Assembly: GCA_020746995.1 (NCBI GenBank)
Contig: JAGPXD010000006.1
Span: 124,001-188,000, forward strand
Source of the DNA: Plectosphaerella cucumerina
Lineage: Eukaryota > Ascomycota > Sordariomycetes > Glomerellales > Plectosphaerellaceae
Direction: 5' to 3'
Length of the DNA: 64,000 nt
A program made the position numbers and the translations under genes. The notes under the pieces were generated by a model, which was not told the DNA's origin, made no database searches, and saw nothing but the letters and a program-made list of their open reading frames with translations. Every line of letters starts with the position of its first letter. Position 1 is the stretch's first letter. Below, piece after piece: positions 11,043 to 21,800 of the stretch.

Positions 11043-12006
11043 ATGGCGTTCACGATGCACTCCCACTCGGGGCAGTTCTGCCCCGGGCACGCAAAAGGCC
11101 AACTCGAGGACATCATCCTCCACGCCATCTCCATCGGCTACACAACAATGGGCCTAACAGAACACATGCCCCGTCTCGAAATCGCCGACCTCTACCCAGA
11201 AGAAGTAAACCCCTCCCTCTTCTCTCATCTCAATCAGTCGCTGACATCCCCAGCTCGGCGACGACCCCGCCGCCTCCCTCGCCCTCCTCCCCCCTCGCCA
11301 CGAGGCCTACCTCCTCGAAGCCCAGCGCCTTCGCGAAAAGTACGCCTCCCGCATCCGCATCCTCGTCGGCTTCGAAGGTGAATGGTTCCGCCCCTCCTAC
11401 GGGCCCTACATCACCTCCCTCGCCGCCGACCCGGCCGTCGACTACTTCATCGGCAGCATCCACCACGTGGACGGCATCCCCATCGACTACGACGCCGCCT
11501 TTTACGCGCGCGCCCGGGACAACGGCGCCGGAACGGACGAGGAGCTGCATGAGCGGTATTACGACCAGCAGTACGAGATGTTGAGGGCGCTACGTCCCCG
11601 CATCGTGGGGCATTTTGACCTCATTCGTCTTCTTGCCCCTAAGCCGGATGCTTGTCCCCGTGAGAGCCGCCCGGGGGTTTGGGAACGGATGGAGAGGAAC
11701 TTGGCGTTTGTGCGTGAGTATGGTGGGATCTTGGAGTGCAACACGTCGGCGCTACGGAAGGGGCTTAAGGAGCCGTATCCTGCGCGTGCTGTTGCTGAGA
11801 CGTGGCTTGCCCTTGGGGGACGGTTCACGATGAGCGATGATAGTCATGGGGTTGCGCAGGTTGCGACGAATTATGCGCGTGCTGCGACGTATCTTGAGGG
11901 TTTGGGGGTGAAGGAGGTGTGGACTTTTGATCGGGAGCCGGAGACGGGGGAGTTGAAGGAACGGGCTGTGTCGCTGGATGTGTTTAAGAGGTTTGCGACG
12001 TCTTAG
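11043..12006 (+). CDS. HIS2: Histidinol-phosphatase (PHP family)
   Basis: Exons 11043-11204 and 11254-12006, intron 49 nt (GTAAAC...CCCAG), phase 0; 304 residues, normal for the family. Dephosphorylates L-histidinol phosphate to L-histidinol in histidine biosynthesis, in the cytosol. It starts M-A-F-T-M-H-S-H-S-G-Q-F-C; His6 and His8 are the first metal ligands of the PHP fold. Further ligand regions are G-L-T-E-H-M-P-R, G-F-E-G-E-W, G-S-I-H-H-V-D-G and V-G-H-F-D-L. The C-terminus has the S-D-D-S-H motif. The ATG sits in a CGCCATGG context. The gene lies next to, but not with, other histidine genes. No Gcn4-type TGACTCA site noticed in the immediate leader. Confidence 0.95.
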
Positions 12007-12371
12007 AGATGTGTCGTTGACTTGGTGTTTCATCGAAGGCGAGTAGAGAAGTTAGATGTAGATGTAGAGCTGGTTTCGCCATGCATTCCTCGGATTATCA
12101 CCGTCAGCAACATCCGACATAAACCCCGAGACGCATTCTTCCTTCATAATTCGTGATTCGATGAGATGCCAGGGGTTGAGAGACAGAAGCAATGCGGGGA
12201 AGATCAGCCTGTTATAAGAGCCCTCCTTGCTCACCCTGACCCGACGCTGGCCGTGATGAGGGGATGTCATCCTTCAAGTTCTCTTCTCCACTCACCTCCT
12301 CATCACGTCACTCTCACCACCATCAAACAACATCACCTCCATCAACCTCATCATCAACCGCAACCGCCACA
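12007..12371. other. Intergenic: MOSC gene promoter
   Basis: 365 bp between tandem genes. C/A-rich CATCACCTCC-like stretches just before the next ATG look like a leader. Nothing else recognised. Confidence 0.4.
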
Positions 12372-13479
12372 ATGAAGATAACCTCAGTAAGACCTCTAGC
12401 CCCCAAATCTACTCCTCTAGCTAACCGCCCAGCTCCACGTCTACCCCATCAAAGCCCTCCGCGGCATTCCCCTCCAATCCGCCACCATCACCCCCCAAGG
12501 CATCGCCCACGACCGCAGCTTCATGCTCCTCAAGGTCCTTCCTACGGGTACCTTTCAAAAGATGCAACTCTCCTCCTTCCCCCAATGCGCCCTCTTCTCC
12601 CAAGAAATCGATGCCACCACCTCCACCATCGTCGTCCGCTACAACATCCCCAAAGACCCCCTCATCCCGGACCACCCCAGCCAGCACACTCCCCTCCGCG
12701 TCCCCCTCGAACCCGACACATCCTCCCTCGAACCCGTCCCCGTCGACCTACACAGCAGTCCCGTCACCGCTCTCCGCATGGGCCCAGCCTACGACGCCTG
12801 GTTCTCCGCCTGTCTCGGCTTCGACGTCCTCCTCGCCTTCATCGGCCCCGGCCGCCGCCAGGTCCTCGGCACATTCGCCCCCGGCGCCGCCGCTCGCAAA
12901 GCCCAACAATCCTCATCAAGCTGGCTCCCTTCCCTCCTCACCTCCCTCCTCCCCTCGACCACCGTCCCCGAAGACGACTACTGGCTCACCTTCACCGACT
13001 GCTCCCCCCTCCTCATCACCTCCGAATCCTCCCTCTCCGCCGTCAGCACCCTCCTCCCCCCTTCCGAGCCAGCACAAATGTCCAAGTTCCGCCCCAACAT
13101 CGTCCTCGACGGCGATACCGAACCAGCATGGGCCGAAGACTTCTGGGCCGAGCTCCGCGTCGCCGGGCATCCCGTCGCCCTGACCGCCAACTGCGTCCGC
13201 TGCACCTCCCTCAACGTCGACTACGACACAGGCCGCCAAGCCGCCGGCGAGGCCGGCACAGTCCTCAAAAAGCTCATGAAGGACCGCCGCGTCGACCCAG
13301 GCAGCAAATGGTCGCCCGTCTTCGGCCGCTATGCCTTCCCCCTGGACGCGCGGGATGCCGTCTTTACTGTCAATGTCGGCGACGATGTCCAAGTCACCCG
13401 CCGCAACGACGAGCGCACCATCTACGACTGGCCTGGTCTCAGTAGCAGCAGTAGCAAACCCGTCGCCGCCAGCGCATGA
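12372..13479 (+). CDS. MOSC-domain molybdoprotein, mARC/YcbX-like
   Basis: Exon 1 is only five codons (12372-12386), then a 46-nt intron (GTAAGA...CCCAG) and exon 2 12433-13479; 353 residues. Splicing yields M-K-I-T-S-L-H-V-Y-P-I-K-A-L-R-G, the standard start of the MOSC N-terminal beta-barrel domain (about 2-130). The C-terminal MOSC domain (about 170-335) has S-K-F-R-P-N-I-V and A-N-C-V-R-C-T; one of these cysteines is expected to bind the molybdenum cofactor. Family members reduce N-hydroxylated substrates with electrons from cytochrome b5 and its reductase; the substrate here is unknown. No cleavable targeting peptide is obvious. Confidence 0.92.
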
Positions 13480-15756
13480 GGCTCGCTGCGTCCTCCCAAT
13501 CCAGCTCTTGCAGACGAGATACATCCCTCATGTTACACAAGCCAAACCGACGCCCGGCCCGAACAGCACCCTTCGATCGAAGCCACGGTCCCGGGCATCG
13601 TCTCGTCTCGTCTCGTCCGCCCTGCCCTACCCCTCCCCCCCCCTGAACGATCCGGCCCGCGCCCCGCGACCTGCCAGCTGTGAAGAAACGTTGCATCCAC
13701 GTACATGATGCGACGACGCCCTGCCCGCTACTTGTCTGCTTGCTTGCTTGCTTGCCCTGGCCGTCTGGCTTTTCCCCATGTTGCACCGCCGCCCCGCGCT
13801 GCGCAGGTTACACAGCGCCTGGGTTTCTCCGACTCGGGGACACGGCCAGCAAGCAACGCAGCGCGCCTCATCTGACACCTCCCCGTCAGCCGTTTGCCCG
13901 CAGATCTCGAGGATGTCTACCGCTCGACGCAGATTCGCCCCGAATCGCGCTGTGCAACGACGCACAAGAGCCTCAAACTCGACCGCACCTCGTCTCGACG
14001 GGCCTGGCACCACGTCACGTCCCGACGTATTCGCTGGCAAAAAGGCATCTGAACACGCGTATCGAGTCATATTAGAAACAAGTGGTATTGATCTTGGATA
14101 TCGCTATCGCTAAGGAAGAAGGGGGTGACTCCGCCTCCCGTCCAAACTCCGTGGGCTGTGTGTATGTGTGTGTGCAAGTGGGATAAAAAAACATATTCCA
14201 ACCGTGAGGTTGTGGGGTATTTGCGCTGGGTGTCCGAAGTAAAGTGCCAAACCAGAAAATGGAGCGTCTCAAAATGAGGAAACAATATGAGAAAGGAAAT
14301 GAAGACCAATGAGACCCCGAGAAAAGGCCGCAGAAGAGAGCCCGTCCAGCAGCCTCCTGTGAGGGAAAAAATGAGATCGGCAATCACGACGCCTGTCGAG
14401 CTGTCGCTGTGGCGGCAGGACGAACGGCGGCGATGGCGCCAGACAGCGCTGACGGGGCTAGCTCCAGGGGACTGACGGCCGCCTAGTGAGGCCACTGCAC
14501 CGACTGAGGCCCGATTTGACGCTGGCGACAGGGGGGGTGTGCGTCTGGGCTGCCCCAGATACAGAAGGGTTCCGTCGTGTCGGCGTCCGCCCGGTTGGTC
14601 CGGATCCCCGGCCTGCAACCACACCTGGCGGGCGATCCCCCTGAAGCAGGCTGTGGTGCCACAGAAGCCACACGCCGTCCACGTGTGCCGTGCAGGAAGC
14701 CAAAATTGGCGTGTCCACACTAATGGTCCAGGGTGGCATCCTTCTGGGGACAGAACCGTTGGGTGCCCGCTCCGGCTCCGGGTCGAGGGAAGTCGTCAGC
14801 AGAGCCCAAGGCCCAGAGAAGAGAAGGATGCTGCGTCTTCCGATCGTCGTGTCATGAGGGCGCCGGGCGTTCCATTGGTCGGGTAAAACCGTCATGTCAT
14901 TGTTCCGGTTTCCGGGGGCCACGCGTGCGCGGCACATTTGAGGTGGCCAAGCCAGGTCGGTCCGCCACACTGGATGAAAGCTGGCCGTCGAAAGGAGGTA
15001 TCGGAAGGCGTGAGACCGAGGGTCAAATGAGGTGCAGCATGTGAAAAGCGCCTCATGCCGTGAGAATGCCACCGTTGGTCGAAATATCGTTGATTAAAAC
15101 TGCCCCGGCGGGGGGTGGTCCGACACTTTTCCGCCGAGTGTTGAGGAGTGTGTGAGTAAAGCAAAGGCTTGGTTTCGTGGTTCCGGTCGTTATCGCGTGA
15201 GATCCAGGGTTGCCCCGTCCATCTTTTCTGCATCCCGGACGAAATGTCAGCTCACAGTCCACTTTGAATGATACCAGACTGCCTGCCGCGTTTTGCTTCG
15301 GCGGGCCTGCCTGCTTCCACCACCGTCGCCGCCGCTCGGCACTTGGGGCAGCACAGCGCCGGTGCGCTGCAGCCCCATCCTGCACATGCGACTGTTCCTG
15401 CATTGCGGCGGGAAGAGAGGCTCCCTCTTTCTCGCTTGCGCTGCAGGAACAACAGCAGCAGGTCCCGTCTCTTGCGTCGTGCGGCGGGAGAGATGGTGGT
15501 GGTGGGATTGCAGTAGCGAGGGGCCCGCCCTCGCTTCCGGCTGGGAGCGGCGAACCAGCGCGGCGGGTGGTCGTCGAGCAATATAGGGCGTGCAGAAGCG
15601 AGGGCGCGCCAGCGGCGCGGCGGGGACACACACGTACGTACCTGCGCCATGATGCGGCCAAACAGCAGCCGCGCTCGCCCTCCATCAAGCAGACGACACC
15701 CCTCGGCGCAGGGGGCGCGGGGCGAGGGTGGTGGGTGGCGGGAGGACGAAGGTTGA
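13480..15756. other. 2.3-kb intergenic region, no supported gene
   Basis: Lies between convergent genes (MOSC plus strand, Cys-rich gene minus strand). Open frames here are arginine/proline/serine-rich and overlap on both strands, as expected for GC-rich non-coding DNA. It holds a short TGCT repeat at 13737-13755. No RNA gene recognised. Confidence 0.5.
13737..13755 (+). repeat. (TGCT)n tetranucleotide repeat
   Basis: About 4.75 uninterrupted copies of TGCT. Confidence 0.85.
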
Positions 15757-15948
15757 TCAACCCGAGCAGCAGGGCGAGATGTCCTTGGCCATGCAGCTCG
15801 GGGAGCAGACCTTGCGCTTGCAGTACTCGCACTCGTAGACGGCCCAGAGCTCGCCGAGGTAGCAGAGGTGGCAGGACCACTGCATGAGGGTACTCTCGGA
15901 TTTGATGAGCACATAGCTGTGTGCGCGGACGGGGACAGGATTGGCCAT
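15757..15948 (-). CDS. Small cysteine-rich conserved-looking protein (63 aa)
   Basis: 63 residues from ATG 15948 to TGA 15757. The C-terminal half has eight cysteines in an ordered pattern: C-H-L-C, C-E-Y-C, K-V-C, S-C and a terminal C-C. The first four form a zinc-ribbon-like CxxC...CxxC pair. The N-terminus is basic to hydrophobic (A-H-S-Y-V-L-I-K-S) without a clear signal peptide. The frame is open upstream to 16125, but the ATG at 15948 begins the compact part. I do not recognise a named family. I call it real because the Cys spacing and aromatic content are unlike the Arg/Pro-rich chance frames around it, and because the leader side is pyrimidine-rich on the coding strand, as fungal 5' UTRs are. 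Function unknown; metal binding is an inference. Confidence 0.62.
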   Translation of the reverse strand: MANPVPVRAHSYVLIKSESTLMQWSCHLCYLGELWAVYECEYCKRKVCSPSCMAKDISPCCSG

Positions 15949-16240
15949 GATGTCGAGTAAGTGGCCGTTGGTTGTTGGTGGAGTTGCAGGCTTGGGGTGC
16001 GTGAGGGGAATCAAGTGCCGGAGGACTGGGTTGTTTGGGATGCGGGCGAGAGAACTGAATATGGCGATGGGAAGCTGGGTTTCACCGTCTTTTTCGTAAA
16101 GCTCTGTTTGTCCGGTAGTCAGCAATCAGGATCGGGATATTGCCAGCAGATTGCCGCTGTTGCGCAGTTGGCGCCGGGTAGCTGCCTGCCTCACCGACTT
16201 GAGGAGGGCATTTACAAGCACAGTCGATGTCGAAAGTCGT

Positions 16241-16264
16241 GGGGGGGGGGGGGGGGGGGGGGGG
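16241..16264 (+). repeat. G24 homopolymer
   Basis: Twenty-four consecutive G residues, reading as C24 on the strand of the Cys-rich gene, 293 bp upstream of its ATG. Confidence 0.95.
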
Positions 16265-18115
16265 CGATTTGGAGTGGGCGGGATTCAGGCATTGCGGGAG
16301 GAGGGGTTCGGTTGGGGATGGGAAAGCCACTCACTGGGTTGGTGGATGGCAGCCGGAGTCAACTCCGGGCTGAAGGAAGTCGTCGGTGGGAGATATCTGA
16401 GGGAGGGGCTTTTGAGTTCGGGGATGCTGCTCCTGGAATTGCTCTGCTCGATTGTCCCGAGAGCAAAGGATTTGTCCGGAGAGCACGGATGACACGCGGG
16501 GTGTTGTCCGTTTGGTGTCCGGACCGGGAGCGGCGAGCGGCGATGGCGGCGGAGCTGAAGCCGGAGGGCGGGCGTCTGTTCGGACGGGAACCAGGGAGCC
16601 AGGCGTGGCGGCGCCGGCAGAGCAGACAGATCGAGAAAGAAGAAACCCAAACTGCGGGGGAGAGAAGACGGGAGAGCCAGAAGAAGCAATGAAGCTCTTA
16701 AGGAACGTCAAGGTCGGATGGAAGGAGGGAGACGGGAGCGTGTCTTGCGTGTCAACCCGAGTCAGTCGGGGTGGTATTAGGTTCAGCGGCCCCGGCAGTG
16801 ATGGGAAGGAAGCACCGGGTGCGTGGGAGGCGCGAGCTAGAGTTGGAGTGGGCAGGTGCGGGACCCGCTGGTGGTGTAAGAGGAAGGAAGGATGGAAGGG
16901 GGGGAGACGGCAGACGACGGCAAGTTCCTTCCTCCTGGTCAAGCCACTTCAAGGAAGGAAGGCAGGCAGGCAGGCACTGAAGAGATGAGATGAGATGAAA
17001 GTGACCCCGAAACGAACAGGGACGGGGGCTCTGAATGTGATGTGGATGTGGATGATGTAGGAACGGTGACGAGATCTCTGGACCCTCGAAAGCAGACCAC
17101 TCTGCACAGGGCAAGGGGTGTGCCGGTCCGCTGGGTATTTATGGACGGAGCCGTGCTTTGCTGGGTTTCTTCTCGAGCGTGTAAGTAACCGACTGGTCAA
17201 GACGAAACGACGGGGACCGGCCTCGTCTACGCTGGGGCCAGAATGTTTGTCCCGCGCCCGTTTGAATTGAAAAAAGACAAAAAGGCCAACCAGCAAAAAT
17301 CAAAGTGACGCCGTCGATACGCGGGAAAGGGGCAGTCGTCTGTCGTCCGGTGGCTCGAGAGACTCGTGGTCTGGTTTGCGCCGCCGTGGCTCGGTGCAAT
17401 ATCCCCGGGGCGGAGGGGAGGGCGCTGGCGGGTTCGGGACGTCGCACGACGGCAGGGCTGGCGGGCGGGACGGGATGCCGTGTCGGACGGGGTGGAGGGA
17501 GAGGCGTGGCTTTTTAGGTAGCCAGAAATGCGCTGGCGGTGGTGATGATGCGGTGGAGTCTGTCCTTCACCGACAAGACGGGGCTTGCTCGCCCGGGAGG
17601 GGGAAGACAGGAAGTTCGGGGCGGGCGAGAGACGGTGTGTGTCCGGTAGCCGTCGTTGAGGTGCGGCGTCGTTCCTTTTTGCCGTTCGTCCTTCTATGCA
17701 GTGGCCGAACTCAAACTTGGGGGAAAGGCACCGGGGGACCGGCAATGACACGAGGCCGCGCGGGATGGGATGTCGCAAGGTCAAGCAAGGCAAGGTCAAG
17801 GGTGTTGGTCCAGGCTCAGGGGGAGGGGTGGTGCCCGGCCTTTTTTCTCCAAATGTCACCCTGTCTTGCTGGCGTTCCGGAGCCGAGGGTCGAACTTGAA
17901 CCAACAGACCGACGACCCTTGGGTGAGAAGAGGGAGGGGGGATTTCCTTTCAGGACGCGTGCAGATGCGACAGTGCCGGGAGTTGCTCGTGTGTGTGGTC
18001 GCCGTTGGCGATGTGCCGCCTGTCGGTGTGTAGTATGTATGTCGGCGCTCTTTTCTTCTTCTCTCGGCTCGTGTCTTGTCTTGTCTCGGTACAGCAGCGA
18101 GCGTCTGCTGGTGTG

Positions 18116-18135
18116 CTGCGCTGCGCTGCGCTGCG
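18116..18135 (+). repeat. (CTGCG)4 tandem repeat
   Basis: Four perfect copies of a 5-bp unit, followed by CTGG repeats. Confidence 0.85.
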
Positions 18136-18783
18136 CTGGCTGGCTGGGGCGGCTTACACCGGCCGGATTAGGCAGTGCAACCGTGCAGACACGTGAAGGG
18201 CACGAGCGAGATCCGATCGAGTCTCGACCCAAGGGGAAGTGCCGCGGGCGGAGACGGGAGCTCGGAGTCGGCGTCGGCTGCGATAGGGAAACGCACGACT
18301 CGTTACCCGGCTGTCGTTCGATGGCCCGGGAACGAAGGATGTGCTGTAGATGATATAATAATGGCAGATCAGGATAATATAACAATGCCGTGCGGCGGTC
18401 GGCACGGAAAGGAGGGGAGGGGGGGACGGCAACTTGATTAAAGTGCAATGTAATGTAATGTACGAGTAATGACGGTGACAGAATGGCGGGTTCGCTGCTT
18501 CCAGGTCGATCCGAGATGCAAATGCAATGCTACGACGCCGAATCTCTAGTGTGTCTACGCAAGCTCCATGGGAAGTTTGGGGTCCATTTCCTTTTTAAAT
18601 ACCACGACACTTACCACTCCCACTCACACTCCTACCCTGCCCTGCCTTGCCTGCCTCTACGACACACACAGGATGGACTGGATGGACATGCATGACAAGA
18701 CCGACATGACAGATGCACCCGCTCGCGCCGCGCCCACGCAACCCCATGCCCCCATGTCCATGCACTCCATCTTCTTGCTTGCT

Positions 18784-18816
18784 TCTCTCTCTCTCTCTCT
18801 TTCTCTCTTCCTCTCC
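18784..18816 (+). repeat. CT-rich microsatellite
   Basis: Alternating TC for about 18 bases, then an imperfect pyrimidine run. Confidence 0.85.
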
Positions 18817-21800
18817 AGTCTGTCTCCAGTCTCCAGTCTCCATACCAACCTACACCACCTACCCAGCATCCATGTCCTGCCATGCCTCGCCGTTCCGCCC
18901 CCCATCTAATGATACGTACACCCGCCCGCCCATCTCCCTACCACCCTACCGGCCTACCACCTGCCGACCAAGGTACGGACGGTACTTGACTGGGTACCAC
19001 CCGCGTTAGGTTGTGATTGTCCACAGATGACCCTCACCCTCACCTCACTTCACCTCACCCTTTCATCCAGATCCCGCCGCCGGCAGGCCGTGGCCAGGGC
19101 CTCTCCAATTCAAGACCTTTTCCCGCCCATCTTCCCTTCTGCCTACCTAGCACCTACAACAACCTATCAACCTAGCCATACACTGCCCTTCCCACCTGCC
19201 AATCTTTTCCATCCGGCCGGCCGGTGGCCCTCCCTCCCCATGTCGATGCCACGCCATGCCATGCCATGCCCTCCTTCAACTCTGTTACTTCCCTTTTCTG
19301 CCCACCCCACCGTGTGTCTGCTCCCTTACCCATCTCCCATCTCCCCCTCGCCGACCACGAGTGACGACCGCTCGGCAGGGGTGGCCAGAGCAACACACCC
19401 CGATGAGGGCCCCGGCCCAAATGCCGTCTCCACAGGCCGCGAGACGCTAAGGCGGCCGCCGCGGGCAGGGGGTCGACGACTTGCAGCCCAGACATGGGAC
19501 GAATTTTACCTACCCCCCCTTGCCCCCGTCCTGATCGTCCACCATCAGAATCCTGACACCCACAGAAATCGAAAGAGACCGGGGTGGTCAAGGCCATCGT
19601 TGCCTGGGTGCGTGCGTGCGTGCACGTCCAAGAGGCAAGTCAGTAAGGACCTTGCACGGCTACTCAGGGTCAGATCGGGCCCGCTTGTTATCAACGACCG
19701 ACAGACCGTCTGCTCTGCCCTGGCGAGTGAGATGGCATCGCAGAGTGGCTGGCTCGCTGCTCACTCGCCCGCGGCAGGGGGCAATGCCCGCTCAAAGAAC
19801 GCGCCTCGAGGCAGGGATCCTGCCCTCCTTCCCTCCTATGCCAGCGAGCCATCCATCCCCTTCACATGTAGCCACTCCGCACCGGTCATGCAGTCACCAG
19901 CCCCAGACAGACACCGCGCAGTCCTCATACTCGTTCTTCCGTCATGCAGAGCCTGGCTGGCTACTGCTCCGCCGTTGAGCCCGCGTGTGGAGATATCATG
20001 GAAAAGGCCGGACGACCGAGCGGCGGCTCTCTTCCGCCCCGGTCTCCTCTCGCGCCATCCCTGAGACATGCTCGCCACTATTCCCTATTCACAGGGCCCT
20101 GTGGGTGAAACTACCATGCCATATCTTAGGTCTTGGGCCAGACCGGCTTTCTATGAAGCCGAGAAAGCCATCGTATTTCACGGATCTCCTCGCGCTGGAG
20201 AAGGAAGCATAGGCGTAGCGGCTTCATTTCCGCCCGTGGTGCTGCCAACAAGGACTCTCCTATCCTCTTGAGACCCCTTGATCTCGGTATGCCTCCCGGC
20301 AGGCTGCCCTGGCTAGCCCGTCCTCGTGTGGCGTGCCCGCGCGGGCCCGAGCCTCGAAGAAACATCACACAGGAAGAGAACCCGCCCCCCCTCTGCCGCC
20401 AAACGCAGCTTGACTGTTTTTGGGTGCCTCGTCCTTGAACAGACCCTACCATGACTGGCCGCCAGAGAGTCGTGTGTGGGCGTCGAGCGGGGTCACCTGC
20501 CTGCCATCCGCAGACCCGCCAGCAGAAAGCCTGATCGTTGGACCACCAACTGTCCTGACGAGGGCCTGCCCGGCTTGCAGACAGGCAGGCCAGTCCCAGA
20601 AGCTCCGCCCAACGTGGCCAGCCAGAGTTGCCACCCTTGGTCTCAGCCAGAGGGAAACAAACTCCGTGCCATGCTCGTCCGCGGTAGCCGGCAGAACCAC
20701 CCGCCCCACGGTGACCAACCCCCCCTTAGCTCGTCCAACTATTGACCGTCTCTGCTGGGGGGTGGGTAGGTTGCAGTAGGTACCCAGTGACATTGAGCCA
20801 CTGGCCGTGCCGCCTCTGTGATGAGGGTGCGTAGCCGCAGGGACATTGCTTGTTGGAGCTGCCGATGGTACACCTCGGCAGGATCCAGCCCAGGGGAGGG
20901 GGAGGATGGGCAACCGCCGGATGGCGTCGGTTGCAGGGTCTTCAGGAGCATTGCTCCAGGCGCAGCAGCGAGATGCTTGTCGTCATGGCTGTGTGACTTC
21001 GGTGAGGTCCCCGAGGGGTACGACACGCCCCTCTGCAGGAGACCGGACTGACGGAGGTATCACACAACGAGTACAAGCCCTCGATCGATACATGAGGCAC
21101 ATGCCGTTTTTGGATCAGGGTCACAGCATGACAACAACGGCGGAGCAATCCCCCTCAGGGCATGCACGCTCTGAGATCGACGGCGGCACCTGGGCATCAG
21201 ATTCGGCATGTAGGCCAGACGACTGGGGGCTCACAGCCTCTTTTCGTCAATCTGGTCTGTTCCAAGCCGAAGCCGATCAGGGGCCTGGCAGATGTGGAAC
21301 AGCCGCCAGTCGAAGCGGGGAAGCAGACAAGGTAGCGCAACGCCATGGCCGCTGTCATGGTCGTGGTCATCTCGACGGGCGTGGATGTGGCGGCGGATCG
21401 ACTGGCTCTGCGCAGTTGGGTCTGCGGATCGTTAGTTCTAGAACACAAAAGACGTAGACAGGGGGTACGAAAGCACACCAGAGCTTGCCATGATTCGGCC
21501 AGCATGCCTTGATCGTCGTTGAGAGAAGGGCACGCGCCAAAGGGTGCACGTATAGGCCATCAACAAGGCCGAGGAACACCGAGATGCGCCGATTCATGCG
21601 TGCTGGAGAAGATTGTCAGGGATAAACGGACCCAGCCCTAGGCTGACCGACTTGTTGAGACGCGTCCCGTGGTTCACGAAGCCAAGGTGCCAAGGAGACA
21701 GAGCGAAGGGTGGGCTCTGTTCTCTGGTTGAAGAAGGAACTCAGTACTTAGGTGGGGAGATCAGGTACCTGGGTATCTCACATGAGGCTTGAAGCATCGC

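Noticed and set aside
15053..15880. 275-codon minus-strand frame overlapping the Cys-rich gene
   Set aside because: Arg/Ala/Pro-rich and in a different frame from the ordered cysteines; looks like a shadow of GC-rich sequence.
19027..20064. 345-codon plus-strand frame in the gene desert
   Set aside because: Composition is Pro/Ser/Arg with no domain, periodicity or splice logic, and it lies in C-rich DNA where such frames arise by chance. Other desert frames (20846-21457, 21778-22377, 23596-24144, 25007-25789) were rejected for the same reason.
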